The translations under genes were made by a program, and so were the position numbers. This document shows positions 41,959-51,646 of a stretch of DNA of 64,000 bases, one piece after another. The stretch is taken from contig NZ_LR027603.1 in the NCBI RefSeq assembly GCF_900605495.1, positions 1,675,997 to 1,739,996 of the forward strand, read 5' to 3'. This DNA comes from Bacilliculturomica massiliensis. Lineage in GTDB: Bacteria; Bacillota; Clostridia; Peptostreptococcales; Anaerovoracaceae. How positions within the stretch are numbered: position 1 is the first letter of the stretch; each line of letters begins with the position of its first letter. Under the pieces are notes generated by a model that was not told the DNA's origin, did not search any database, and saw only the letters and a program-made list of their open reading frames with translations.

Positions 41959-44160
41959 CTACCCTCTGGCCTGAGTCAGCAGGCGTTTTGCCGCTTCGCC
42001 GTTTCTGCGCTCCATACTCTGCAGTCTGGCGGAGATCTCCTCCGCCCGGCTTCTGCCCAGCTCCAGCACCTGATCGATCTGATCGCACAGCTGTCTCTCG
42101 CTCTCAAGCTCGGCCAGCGGTATGCAGGCCGTGGAGCCGATATCCTTGATGAAGCTGTCCACCTTCACATCATAGGAGACGCCTACCACAGGGCTTCCTC
42201 CTGCCGTGGAAAAGATCAGGGCGTGGAGCCGCATGCCCACCACCGCTTCCATGGAGGACAGCATGCCGATGAGATCCTCCACCGGGTGCTTTTTCTGACA
42301 GCAGTAGTAGGGCGTGTCCGCAGACAGCAGTCCTGAGACCCGCGCCCCCGTGGCGATATCCTTCGGGATCTCGATGGGGAGAAATACCGGCGTCAGCCCG
42401 TATTTCCGGTACGCGTAGTCCGCCGCTCTCGCCACGTATTCGGGATGACGGAACTCCGGCCAGTTTCTCAGGCAAAAACCGATCTTCTTCACATCCATGG
42501 GGATACCCTCCGAGCGGAAGGCCTCCTCGATGACCAGCGGCGACGACTTTCCGATATTTACGGTGGGGTCCGCCGCCAGAATGATCTCAGGCTTGTCCAC
42601 TCCGATCTCAGAAAGCAGTTCCAGCGAAACGCTGTCTCTCAGCGTAATGATCTCCGCCGTGCGGTTCAGCACCTTGCCGGCCAGTCTTCTGTTCCGCCGC
42701 AGACGGATGGGGCCGATGCCGCAGCCGTACATGACGACCCGGCATCCGCACATCCTGGCCGCCACCAGAGTAAACAGATAAAAATAAAGGGATCGGGAGG
42801 AGGTGACGTCCTGGATCAGGCTGCCTCCGCCGTTCACGAAGATCTTCGCCTTCCGCAGGCTGCGGATGAAAGCGAAGACGTTAAATATATAGAAGGAATT
42901 GGCCTTGTTGGCCACCTTCGTCTCTTCCTTATTTCTGGACATGATCCAAAAAGGCATGTCGCTGTCGATGGCCCGCAGCTGAAGGAGTATAGCCTTCAGA
43001 ATAGCCTCGTCGCCGGCGTTTCCCCGGCCGTAAGCTCCGCAGATCACCGCGCCGTTTCTCCCCTTCTGCGCCTTTCTGCGCATGATGGTCTCGTAGACCT
43101 TCTGCTGGTCCTCCTTCATGCGCTGCAGAGAAAACTCCGTCTTCGCCTTGCGGAAAAGATTTTCAGCCAGCGTCCGCCGCAGCTCCTCGTCCACGGAAAG
43201 GCGGTATATGTAGTCCGCAAAGGTCTCCACATCGCCGGGTTCAAAGAGAAAACCGCTCTCGCCGTGTTTGATCAGCGAGGGAATGCCGCCCACTCTGCTG
43301 GCCACCGCCGGACAGTGCTCGTAAGCCCCCTCCAGCAGCGAATACGGAAAGGTCTCCGACAGGGAGGCCAGCACGTTGATGTCCACACGGGAAAAATAAG
43401 CCTGGATATCGCTGATCCAGCCCTCGAAGGTCACCCGCTCTTCCACGGAAAGCTCCCTGGCCAGCGCTCTCAGCTCCTGCTCGTCCTCGCCGGTCCCCGC
43501 AATGGAAAGACGCAGGCGCGGATTCTTCTGATAAGCGATGGCAAAAGCGCGGATGACAGTTCCGATGTCCTTGATGGGAGTCAGACGCGCAGCAATACCG
43601 ATGACGATATCGCCATCGGTATTGATTGCCTTTGCTTCCTCTTTGGCTCTGGAAAAATCCAGCCCATTGTAAATGGTAAAAATACGGTTGGGATCAAACC
43701 CCCGCTCGATGAGATTCTGCTGCATACGGTCCGCCACAGCCATATAATAATCCATCCTGCGCAGCGCCATGGCGTTGATGACACCATAGGTATACTGCTT
43801 CAGCGGCATTCCCATATAGTCCAGCTTGGGATCGGAATGCACCGTGGTCATGACGGGAATATGACGCAGCATTTTCACCAGCACGCCCATCATGTTGGCC
43901 TTGGCGCCGTGACAGTGGATGATGTCCGGGCGGAACCGGTCCACCTCGGCCAGCGCCACCCGGAAATCCTTTACAGGACTCCAGCTGTTGTCCATATCCA
44001 CCGTATTCAGTCCCATCTCTCTGGCCTCGTTGGCCAGAACTCCCTTGCGGAAGCTGAGCAGCAGCAGCTCATTGTCCGCAGAGAGTTCTTTCGCCAGTGA
44101 GAGAATATGTGTTTTTCCGCCGCCGATATCGCCGCCGGCCGCAAAAAGCATGATTTTCAT
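41959..44160 (-). CDS. csaB: Fusion of a GT4 glycosyltransferase with polysaccharide pyruvyl transferase CsaB
   Basis: A 733-residue two-domain protein. Residues 1-370 are a GT4 transferase (GGDIGGGKTHILSLAKEL; IRIFTIYNGLDF region; FPYSLLEGAYEHCPAVASRVGGIPSLI). Residues ~385-725 are a CsaB-type pyruvyl transferase (GAYGRGNAGDEAILKAI, FVNGGGSLIQD, VVGMRLHALIFSTAGGSPVVG). CsaB adds pyruvate ketal to secondary cell-wall polysaccharide, the ligand for SLH domains. The next gene upstream encodes an SLH protein, which supports the role. Usual CsaB proteins are about 360 residues, so this is twice that length. Confidence 0.93.
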   Translation of the reverse strand: MKIMLFAAGGDIGGGKTHILSLAKELSADNELLLLSFRKGVLANEAREMGLNTVDMDNSWSPVKDFRVALAEVDRFRPDIIHCHGAKANMMGVLVKMLRHIPVMTTVHSDPKLDYMGMPLKQYTYGVINAMALRRMDYYMAVADRMQQNLIERGFDPNRIFTIYNGLDFSRAKEEAKAINTDGDIVIGIAARLTPIKDIGTVIRAFAIAYQKNPRLRLSIAGTGEDEQELRALARELSVEERVTFEGWISDIQAYFSRVDINVLASLSETFPYSLLEGAYEHCPAVASRVGGIPSLIKHGESGFLFEPGDVETFADYIYRLSVDEELRRTLAENLFRKAKTEFSLQRMKEDQQKVYETIMRRKAQKGRNGAVICGAYGRGNAGDEAILKAILLQLRAIDSDMPFWIMSRNKEETKVANKANSFYIFNVFAFIRSLRKAKIFVNGGGSLIQDVTSSRSLYFYLFTLVAARMCGCRVVMYGCGIGPIRLRRNRRLAGKVLNRTAEIITLRDSVSLELLSEIGVDKPEIILAADPTVNIGKSSPLVIEEAFRSEGIPMDVKKIGFCLRNWPEFRHPEYVARAADYAYRKYGLTPVFLPIEIPKDIATGARVSGLLSADTPYYCCQKKHPVEDLIGMLSSMEAVVGMRLHALIFSTAGGSPVVGVSYDVKVDSFIKDIGSTACIPLAELESERQLCDQIDQVLELGRSRAEEISARLQSMERRNGEAAKRLLTQARG

Positions 44161-44220
44161 AGGTTTGGCTCCTTCTCCGCCTCGTTCGTCCTTCGCGATT
44201 CCAGTGTACTGACCCGTTTA

Positions 44221-47200
44221 CTAGTTCAGTCCGAATATGATGCTGGCTACCTGCGCTCTGGTCACGTACTGGCCGGGCCAGATCCTGCCGTCATAGCCGG
44301 ACACCACGCCCTGAGCCACCAGCGTCTTCACATAGGGCAGCGCCCAGGCAGACACCGAAGCGCTGTCGGCGAACTGGGCGGCCAGATCGGCCTCCGCATA
44401 GCCCCGTTCCTGAGTGTGACCGATCACGGTCATGACCTCCTGCCGCGTAATGGGGCCGGTAGGACTGAAACTGAGAGATCCGTCCGCGGAACCTCTGCCG
44501 CTCATCAGGCCGGTGGCGTACACCGCCTTCACGGCGGGCAGCGCCCAGTCAGGGATCGACGCCTTATCGGCAAAAGGCAGCTCCGTGTCCGCATACTGCG
44601 CGGTATCCAGCTTCAGCCACTGGACCATGACGGATGAAAACTCCGCTCTGGTCATATTCAGGCTGGGGAAGTATTTCGTCGTGCCGTCGGGCTGGACCCG
44701 TCCGCTGATAATGTTCTGATTGTACAGGTAGACCGTGGCCTCCTCCGCCCAGTGGTCGCCCATGTCGCTGAAGGGCTCGGACTGGCTGGTTGCCGCCACT
44801 GTTACGCCCACCCGTTTGACGTTTCCGCTGGCGTCGGTAGCCTTTACCGCCGCGCGGTGCGTTTTTCCGTCTGTTACGGGCAGCGTGGCCGTCAGTTTCT
44901 TCGTGGACGCGTCGTAAGTGAAGGAGACCGCCTTGCCGTCGCAGGTCACTTCAATGTTTTCTCTGTCCAGCTTTGTATCGATATCGTCGGAAACGGTAGC
45001 GCTCAGCGTCTGCCCCGTAACGGACGCTGTGACGGAAGGCGCCTGATTGTCGATGAAGTATCCGTAACCCGCCATCATCTGGTCGATGTAGATGGTTCCG
45101 GCGCTCTTGCCGCCCTTCAGATTGATGTGGATCCCGCTCACGCCGTCGGCTCCCTCGGGAAGCGTCACCGTTACCTGTTTCCAGCCGCTGAAGTCCAGCG
45201 CGATCTCTTCCGTCTCCGCGGCGCCTGTGTCGGTAGTGGCTTCCAGACTCACGCTGTTTCCGGAATTGTCGCCGTACAGCCAGAAGTTCATCATGGACGG
45301 CGTCTTGCTGAAGCTCATGGTAGCCGGCACAGTCAGCTTGGAAGAACCTGTATTCCCTCCGTCATAAGCCAGTTTCAGACTCTTTTCACCGTTGTGCACC
45401 AAAGCCAGATCCTTCTCTATGGAAGCGTTGACGCCGGACAGCTCCCCGGTGGAAACCGTCAGCGTATCGCCTTCAAAGTCTTCGACTCTCTCGCCCTGAC
45501 TCACCACGTTCACCGTCACGCTGGCAGTCTTGCCGCCCACGCTGGCCGTGATGGTCCCGGAACCTCTTGACATGGTGCCCGGCGTGAAGAGTCCGTTCTC
45601 ATCCACCGTTCCGATGTCCCCGGAAACACTCCAGTTAAAGCACTGTCCCTGGGCCACCAGATCCACGTTGTTCTTCACCGCGGAACCAGAGAACTGGAAA
45701 GTAGTTCCCACCGGCACCGAAACAGCCTCCGTGATCTTCTCGCCTGTGGTACCGTTGGTGATGGCGATGCTGTCGGGATCGGTGACGATCCGCACTTCCA
45801 CGGAACCGTACGCGCCTCCGCCGCTGACCTCCACCTTGCCCACGCCGGCCGTGTGGCCTGCCGTGTAGAGTCCGTCGTCGTCTATCTCACCCAGCGAATC
45901 GCTGTCGTAGCTCAGAGATCCCGGCACCGACGCGGGGTAATAATTGGTATCTGTCGCCTTCACGGTGTACTGCTGTCTGGCCCCCGCCAGCAGATACTGG
46001 CTGAAGGGATAGAGATGCAGTCCGCCCAGCGATCCTGTGGAGCCGCCTTCGCTGACCAGCAGAATATAGTTTCCGCAGCTGCGCAGGGAACCCCCGGATG
46101 GTTTGTTGATGGTATTCACATCGCTGTCTCCCGGATAGAGAGCCAGCAGCGCCGTAGAGCCCCCTCCGTCCAGATTGACGGCTTCCGTGCAGCCCAGTTC
46201 GATCATGCGGCCCGCTTCCTCCTGAAAGGTTGCTCCCGCGCTGTGCCCCGTCTGTCTTCCGTCCACCGTGTAGAGGATCACAGTACCGTCCGACTTGATG
46301 CCAAAGGCTGTCCGGGGCTGTCTGCCCCCGGTGCCCGGCGCCACGTTGACGCCTCTGGTCACCAGCTTTTCGCCGGCGCCCACCGCGTAAGCCACATCGT
46401 TCCAGGCCTCGTCCGCGTTAAAGGTAAAGGTGATCTCGTCCCCCGCCTGAAGCTCCTTGAACTGAGCCAGCGTGGTGGCGTAAGGACTGTTGGCCGCCAC
46501 GGACAGCACTACTTTTCCCTCCGCAAGGGCCGTTGCGCCGGTGGCTTCCGTGATGGAATCCACCACCCCTTTCATGGTCTGGTTGATCCGCGGCTCGCCC
46601 TCTGTGATGGTAATGACCGCGTTGATCGTGGGGATCGTGGCCTTATTGGTATCGTTGAACGCATCCGTGTAGAGCACCACCCCCGAAGAGGCTGTCACCA
46701 CTTTATTCATGTGGATGCTGCTCAGACCGTAGGCGAAGCACTGCGCCTCCGCCTTGATATTCAGATTGGACCGTCCGATCATGGCCGATCCGTCCTCCAT
46801 AAACGCGATGCAGGTGTTTTTGCTGCTCTCGGAAGTCTTGATGACCCCGTCCTGGATCACCAGACTGTCCGCCACGCCGTTTGACATGGTAAAGTAATCC
46901 GCGTTGATGCCCGCCACCACGTGCTGGCCCGCGGCTTCCGCGTAGGAGATCACCGTCTTGAATCCGGCGGCTCCATATATGTCGTTTCCGTATGCCACCA
47001 CCGGCTTGACTCTGCCTCCCGGTGTATAGGACACGTAGTTTTCCGTGATCTTATCGCTGAGCGCCGTACTGTAAAACACGCCGTTGGTCAGCTGTGTCTC
47101 CCATGTGGTCTGTATGTTTCTTTCAATGATCTGGTTTCCCAGTGATCCGGCCCAGGCGCCGACTGCCCCCAAGGGTCCGGCGGCTACCGCCGCTGCGACG

Positions 47201-47238
47201 ATTGACGCGATCACGCGTCTGAAACGGTTTGACTTCAT
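44221..47238 (-). CDS. S-layer-anchored phosphodiester glycosidase-family protein
   Basis: A 1005-residue exported protein. After a signal peptide (cleavage near AWAG, residue 30) comes a phosphodiester glycosidase (NAGPA) domain, with RTAFGIKSDGTVILYTVDGR and ELGCTEAVNLDGGGSTALLAL as core motifs (about 320-385). Two Ig-like/BIG-type repeats follow (about 410-590), then a jelly-roll carbohydrate-binding-like region (about 590-740) and three SLH domains (about 815-1005, e.g. FSDMGDHWAEEATVYLY). The SLH domains should bind pyruvylated wall glycan made with the adjacent CsaB. The substrate is probably a sugar-1-phosphodiester in wall or capsule polymers. Confidence 0.92.
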   Translation of the reverse strand: MKSNRFRRVIASIVAAAVAAGPLGAVGAWAGSLGNQIIERNIQTTWETQLTNGVFYSTALSDKITENYVSYTPGGRVKPVVAYGNDIYGAAGFKTVISYAEAAGQHVVAGINADYFTMSNGVADSLVIQDGVIKTSESSKNTCIAFMEDGSAMIGRSNLNIKAEAQCFAYGLSSIHMNKVVTASSGVVLYTDAFNDTNKATIPTINAVITITEGEPRINQTMKGVVDSITEATGATALAEGKVVLSVAANSPYATTLAQFKELQAGDEITFTFNADEAWNDVAYAVGAGEKLVTRGVNVAPGTGGRQPRTAFGIKSDGTVILYTVDGRQTGHSAGATFQEEAGRMIELGCTEAVNLDGGGSTALLALYPGDSDVNTINKPSGGSLRSCGNYILLVSEGGSTGSLGGLHLYPFSQYLLAGARQQYTVKATDTNYYPASVPGSLSYDSDSLGEIDDDGLYTAGHTAGVGKVEVSGGGAYGSVEVRIVTDPDSIAITNGTTGEKITEAVSVPVGTTFQFSGSAVKNNVDLVAQGQCFNWSVSGDIGTVDENGLFTPGTMSRGSGTITASVGGKTASVTVNVVSQGERVEDFEGDTLTVSTGELSGVNASIEKDLALVHNGEKSLKLAYDGGNTGSSKLTVPATMSFSKTPSMMNFWLYGDNSGNSVSLEATTDTGAAETEEIALDFSGWKQVTVTLPEGADGVSGIHINLKGGKSAGTIYIDQMMAGYGYFIDNQAPSVTASVTGQTLSATVSDDIDTKLDRENIEVTCDGKAVSFTYDASTKKLTATLPVTDGKTHRAAVKATDASGNVKRVGVTVAATSQSEPFSDMGDHWAEEATVYLYNQNIISGRVQPDGTTKYFPSLNMTRAEFSSVMVQWLKLDTAQYADTELPFADKASIPDWALPAVKAVYATGLMSGRGSADGSLSFSPTGPITRQEVMTVIGHTQERGYAEADLAAQFADSASVSAWALPYVKTLVAQGVVSGYDGRIWPGQYVTRAQVASIIFGLN

Positions 47239-47385
47239 TGTTTCCCCTTTGCCCCCTCTTCCTCTGTGCTTTGATCTCAGTTCTTATTCTTCCAAAAACA
47301 GACAAAACGCCGGTCCCGGCCGGGCCCTTCGCTGTCTGCTGAGTTCTTTTCTTCATTTCCAGTTTTTCCGCCGGCCTGGGGCAGT

Positions 47386-47841
47386 CTACTCAATGGAGTA
47401 CTCTCCCTTGATCATCACCCAGGCTTTCAGTTTAGTCTGTATCCCTCTTCCGTCCGCCATAGGGACCAGCAGGTGATGATTTCTCGTCACGGTCGTCCCG
47501 CCTTTCAGGTCCACGCCAGCCGTCAGATCAGAGATTCCGTCCACACCGTTGTCCACGGCCGTGGCCTCTCCGCCCCGCAGGATCATCTCCGTGCCGGCTC
47601 CGCCGATGATCTTTCTGCCTGCCTCCACTTCTACCAGCTGGAACACAGCCGCGCTTCCCGTGACGGCGCCCCCGGAGCTATTGGAGCCTTTCAGCTCCGC
47701 GATCCTCTGATCCACATAGCTCTTTGTCACCACCGGATCGTCCTCGGATCCCGGGCTTCCCGCAGCGGCAGCAACGGCAATGGAGCCTGCCAGCAGCAGG
47801 ATGACTAAGGAAATGATGAATACGATTTTGTTTTGTTTCAT
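47386..47841 (-). CDS. Exported small protein of unknown function
   Basis: A 151-residue protein with a signal peptide (NKIVFIISLVILLLAGSIAVAAA) and a compact mature part with TKSYVDQRIAELKGS and a region GRKIIGGAGTEMILRGGEATAVDN. I do not recognise a family with certainty. ATG 47841 follows AAGGAGAG. It directly precedes the SLH glycosidase gene and may be a surface component of the same system. Confidence 0.75.
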   Translation of the reverse strand: MKQNKIVFIISLVILLLAGSIAVAAAAGSPGSEDDPVVTKSYVDQRIAELKGSNSSGGAVTGSAAVFQLVEVEAGRKIIGGAGTEMILRGGEATAVDNGVDGISDLTAGVDLKGGTTVTRNHHLLVPMADGRGIQTKLKAWVMIKGEYSIE

Positions 47842-47979
47842 GTTTCTCTCCTTGCTTGGTTTCTGCGAAAGATTGGGGACGCGGCCCGTGCCGCTCTTCC
47901 TCACGCTCCCTGTCTGTATGCGCAGGGAGGCCCCGGGGGGCCCCCTCTGCTGTCTCCGGTCCTCCGGGACCTGGAAATT

Positions 47980-48330
47980 TTAAAAATCTATGATCCCCAG
48001 GCTGATGCTCAGGGCCTCGTTGGTCCGCTCCATAATTTCGTCGTCCACGCGGCCGATCTTCTCTTTCAGACGGCGCTTATCGATGGTTCGAAGCTGTTCA
48101 AGAAGCACTACCGAATCCTTGCTCAGCCCGTGTCCCTTCGCCGTGATCTCCACGTGGGTAGGCAGCTTCGCCTTATTTATCTGAGAGGTGACAGCCGCCA
48201 CGATCACCGTGGGGCTGTATTTATTTCCAACATCGTTCTGTACGACCAGCACAGGCCGCACACCGCCCTGCTCCGAGCCGATTACCGGACTCAGATCGGC
48301 GAAGTAGATGTCTCCTTTTTTCACTATCAA
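47980..48330 (-). CDS. ndoA: MazF/NdoA mRNA interferase toxin
   Basis: A 116-residue PemK/MazF-type ribonuclease. It aligns end to end with Bacillus subtilis Ndo[31 protein letters not shown] and [20 protein letters not shown]. The start must be the TTG at 48330, giving MIVKKGD and exactly 116 residues as in NdoA; an open frame upstream would overlap the antitoxin. It begins one base after the antitoxin stop. Confidence 0.94.
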   Translation of the reverse strand: MIVKKGDIYFADLSPVIGSEQGGVRPVLVVQNDVGNKYSPTVIVAAVTSQINKAKLPTHVEITAKGHGLSKDSVVLLEQLRTIDKRRLKEKIGRVDDEIMERTNEALSISLGIIDF

Positions 48331-48331
48331 G

Positions 48332-48607
48332 TCATTCACTCTCCAATAATATATTTTCATACACAGCGAGATCCTCTTCGTCCTCCGCCAGTCCTTCTTC
48401 GGAAAGTTTCAGATTCAACATGCCCATCTCCCGATAGCCCTGTTCCATCTGTACCCGTATCCGGGTCTTTTCCCCTTCCGCAAGATAATGGACGATGGCT
48501 TCGCGGACCCATTCGCTGCGATTCTTATTTTCAGCCTTTAAACAGTCATCCACCCGGTCCAGCAGTTCTTCCGGCAGGCTCAGGATGATCTTCTTGGAGT
48601 TTGACAT
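48332..48607 (-). CDS. ndoAI: MazE/NdoAI-type ribbon-helix-helix antitoxin
   Basis: A 91-residue antitoxin. The N-terminus [34 protein letters not shown] is a ribbon-helix-helix DNA-binding fold. The acidic C-terminal tail ([19 protein letters not shown]) would fill the toxin's RNA groove. Such antitoxins repress their own operon; a palindrome lies upstream. GAGGTGA precedes the ATG. Confidence 0.92.
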   Translation of the reverse strand: MSNSKKIILSLPEELLDRVDDCLKAENKNRSEWVREAIVHYLAEGEKTRIRVQMEQGYREMGMLNLKLSEEGLAEDEEDLAVYENILLESE

Positions 48608-48655
48608 ATTGTTTCACCTCAATCCTTCTGCGACTTGATCAATATACACACGTCT

Positions 48656-48672
48656 ATATACTATTTGTATAT
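48656..48672 (-). promoter_or_regulatory. Palindrome upstream of the antitoxin gene
   Basis: ATATAC-TATTT-GTATAT is a perfect 6-bp inverted repeat about 50 bases before the antitoxin start, in an A+T-rich promoter area. It is a likely autoregulatory operator. Confidence 0.5.
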
Positions 48673-48785
48673 CCGTTATTATATATATTCAGTCGTCCGG
48701 TGTCAAATGCCACATTCCTCCATCCTGAGGCCCTGCCCCCTGTACGAAGCTGCTGACGCCGCGTTTTTCAGCCGTCGAAGCCCTT

Positions 48786-49646
48786 TTACGCTCCGGCGAT
48801 CCGCGCGATGGCAATTCCCGTAAACTGCGCGATATCCGAGGCCATCAGGCCGTATTCGCCCAGCTTTTCCGCGCCTATATCCCCGGCTGATCCGTGGATA
48901 TAGACTCCGGCAAGAGCGGCGGCCAACGGTGCAAGTCCTTGTCCCGCCAGGGAAGATATGATCCCCGTCAGAACATCCCCGCTGCCGCCAGTGGCCATTC
49001 CGGGGTTTCCTGTAGTGTTAATATATGTTTCACCACCCGGTGTTGCCACTATGGTGCCTGCTCCCTTCAGCACCGTCACAGCTCCGTATTGTTCCGCCAG
49101 ACGCCGCGCGCAGCCCGTCCTGTCGCCGTTGATCTCCGCTGCGCCGCAGCCCAAAAGCCTTCCCGCTTCCCCCGGATGGGGCGTGATGATCAGCTCCGCC
49201 CGGCGGCCTTCGATCAGCGTTTTGTCCCCGGCCAGAAGATTCAGCGCGTCCGCGTCGAGGACCGCAGTTCCGTCCAGTTGTCTCAGTATTCTCTTTATCA
49301 TACCGACATTTTCTTTCTCAGCTCCAAGTCCAGGACCGATTGCGGCTGCCTGGCACCTGGTCAGGTCCAGACCCTCCGCGTCCTTAAAACGGGGGACACA
49401 GGTAGCTTCCGGAAGGCTCCCGTGTATGACCGGAAACAGCGGCTCGGGAATACAGATCCGAAGCAGTCCCGCTCCGGAGCGCAGCGCCCCTCTTCCGCAG
49501 AGTACGGCGGCTCCCGCCATGCCGTGGCTTCCCGCCAGTTCAAATACCGTACCGCAGTTTCCCTTATGTAGTTGTCTTTCCCGCTTCTGTAGAAAAGTGT
49601 TGACCAGTTCCCCGGTAATTAAACATGGTTTGTCCATCTTTTTCAT
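48786..49646 (-). CDS. nnrD: ADP-dependent NAD(P)H-hydrate dehydratase
   Basis: A 286-residue repair enzyme that restores NAD(P)H from its hydrated form. It contains the YjeF C-terminal kinase-like domain: AGSHGMAGAAVLCGRGALRSGAG, ITPHPGEAGRLL and NTTGNPGMATGGSGDVLTGII, the last being the nucleotide-binding signature with the catalytic Asp. The N-terminal epimerase domain (NnrE) fused in many bacteria is absent. It is upstream of the toxin pair on the same strand. Confidence 0.93.
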   Translation of the reverse strand: MKKMDKPCLITGELVNTFLQKRERQLHKGNCGTVFELAGSHGMAGAAVLCGRGALRSGAGLLRICIPEPLFPVIHGSLPEATCVPRFKDAEGLDLTRCQAAAIGPGLGAEKENVGMIKRILRQLDGTAVLDADALNLLAGDKTLIEGRRAELIITPHPGEAGRLLGCGAAEINGDRTGCARRLAEQYGAVTVLKGAGTIVATPGGETYINTTGNPGMATGGSGDVLTGIISSLAGQGLAPLAAALAGVYIHGSAGDIGAEKLGEYGLMASDIAQFTGIAIARIAGA

Positions 49647-49871
49647 CTTTCCCGGCTACGCCGGCGCCGTCCGTCTCAGCCCGCTTCCGCCGCGGATCTT
49701 CCAGCCCGCTTTCGGCGCCCATGGTTCATCCCCTGTGCGATCTGTTCGTCCGCATCTGTTCTTATGGGATCTGCCCTTATGTGATCTATCCTTATGTAAA
49801 CGGAAAGGCCGCTCTCCGCACGGGGCCGGATCCATCTGCGATCCGGCGGTACCGTAACAGGCGGCAGCCTT

Positions 49872-51248
49872 CTAAATACCCAGTATGGCGGTAGCCATGG
49901 CAAAGTAGGTCACCACGGATACCATATCCGTCAGCGACGAGATCATGGGGCTGGCCATGAGAGCCGGGTCGATGCCTACCTTCTTAGCCGCCATGGGCAG
50001 CATGCTGCCGATGGTCTTTGCCGCGATGACGATGACGACCATGGCCGAGCTTACGGCCAGGGCCACCAGGGGCCCCTCCCCGTCAAACCAGCATATCCTT
50101 GCAAAATTCAGCACGGAGAGCACCGCGCCGATAATGATGCCGATGCGCAGCTCTTTCCAGAGCACCCGCCCCACGTCGGCCAGATCGATCTCCTCCATGG
50201 CCATGCCTCGAATGACCAGTGTGGCCGACTGAGAACCGGAGTTTCCGCCTGTTCCCATCAGCATCGGCATGTAGGCCACCAGCGAGATGACTTTGGACAA
50301 GACCGCCTCAAAGCTGGCGATGATGCCGCCTGTCACCACATAGGAAAGCATGAGGACGAACAGCCAGGGCAGCCTGTTTTTTACATGGCGCCACACGCTC
50401 ATGTCCAGGTATTCGCTGTCGCTGTCGTCCAGAACGCCGGCCATTCTCTCAAAGTCCTCGGTGTTCTCTTCCTCGATGACGTCCAGTATATCGTCCACGG
50501 TGATGATGCCCACCAGCCGTTTCTCATTGTCCACAACGGGCATGGCAAGAAAGCCGTATTTTTTAAATGTATTGGATACGTCCTCCTGATCGTCCAGAAC
50601 GTTGACGTATACCATATCCTCGTGCATGTACTGTTCCACCGTGTCCCCGTCGGGAGAGACCACCAGCGTCCGCAGGGAAACGATACCCTGAAGCTTGCGG
50701 CCCTTGTCCTTCACATAGCACGTGTACACGGTCTCGCTGTCCATCCCCACTTCCTTGATATGCGCCATCGCCTCCGCGATGGTCATCTCCTTGGACAGCT
50801 CTATATAGTCGATAGTCATCAGGCTTCCCGCGCACCCTTCCGGGTAGTTCAGGAACGTGTTGATGATCTTTCTTTCTTCCTTCGTCGAACGGGACAGGAT
50901 CTTGTCCACGATATTGGCCGGCAGCTCCTCCAGCACGTCGATCATGTCGTCGAAGGACAGCTCGTCGATAATGTGCCGGATCTCCCGGTCCGTAATGCCG
51001 TTTATGATCGCTACCTGATCGTCGGACGGCAGGTAGGAAAATACCTCCGCTGAGATGCTCTTGGGCAGGGTCCGGAACAGCACGATGGCGCGGTCCAGAT
51101 CCAGCTCGTCGATGACCTCTTCCAAAACCTCGGCGATATCCGCCTCGTTTCCGTTTTCCAGAAGCGCTTCTCTGGCCTTGGCGTACTTCTTTTCTTCCAG
51201 CAGCGCCAGAACAGACTCGATCAGCGTCTGCATTCTTTCATTCTCCAT
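49872..51248 (-). CDS. mgtE: Magnesium transporter MgtE
   Basis: A 458-residue Mg2+ channel with the standard layout: an N-terminal superhelical N domain (residues ~1-130), two CBS domains (~135-255) that sense Mg2+, a plug helix, and five membrane helices with the pore motif PMLMGTGGNSGSQSATLVIRG (near 325-345). ATG 51248 follows AAAGGAGG; a start 12 codons upstream has none. A promoter lies 240 bases upstream, leaving a long leader in which I see no M-box. Confidence 0.95.
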   Translation of the reverse strand: MENERMQTLIESVLALLEEKKYAKAREALLENGNEADIAEVLEEVIDELDLDRAIVLFRTLPKSISAEVFSYLPSDDQVAIINGITDREIRHIIDELSFDDMIDVLEELPANIVDKILSRSTKEERKIINTFLNYPEGCAGSLMTIDYIELSKEMTIAEAMAHIKEVGMDSETVYTCYVKDKGRKLQGIVSLRTLVVSPDGDTVEQYMHEDMVYVNVLDDQEDVSNTFKKYGFLAMPVVDNEKRLVGIITVDDILDVIEEENTEDFERMAGVLDDSDSEYLDMSVWRHVKNRLPWLFVLMLSYVVTGGIIASFEAVLSKVISLVAYMPMLMGTGGNSGSQSATLVIRGMAMEEIDLADVGRVLWKELRIGIIIGAVLSVLNFARICWFDGEGPLVALAVSSAMVVIVIAAKTIGSMLPMAAKKVGIDPALMASPMISSLTDMVSVVTYFAMATAILGI

Positions 51249-51492
51249 TGGAATAGCCTCCTTTCGGTTCGTCCCAACCAACAAAAGAATCAGACGCTCA
51301 CTGCCGTTTTCTTCTCACGGCTGCGTTCCGCGCTCCTCACGGAAAGGGCGGGGTCTGCGCATATGGATTCGATCCTCTGTGAAAGCCGGGACATTCTTAT
51401 TTTCGATTCTGTTCTACTGTGACTGGGAACAGGTTCCATCTGCTTTCACTTCCTCTCTCGCTTCCATATATAGAGTCATCATTAACTATAAA

Positions 51493-51521
51493 ATTATACT
51501 CAACCGGGGACTTTTTTGCAA
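51493..51521 (-). promoter_or_regulatory. Promoter of mgtE with a long 5' leader
   Basis: On the minus strand TTGCAA (51516-51521) and TATAAT (51493-51498) are 17 bases apart. The transcript would carry about 240 untranslated bases. Confidence 0.65.
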
Positions 51522-51646
51522 CCCTTACGGGTCCATTCTTCCCCGGGCAGAATATTAAGATTTGGTTACGCCTGAGGGGGATCTCCGTCTTCCTCATGAA
51601 AAAAGAGACCCTGCCCCTCCGGGCAAAGCCTCCTGCCGCTCCGGTC

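Noticed and set aside
42445-44100. 551-codon open frame on the plus strand
   Set aside because: It is antisense to the csaB fusion, has no ribosome binding site and its translation is Gln/His/Arg-rich shadow sequence without any family motif.
51249-51498. M-box riboswitch before mgtE
   Set aside because: The conserved M-box segments could not be found by eye on the minus strand.
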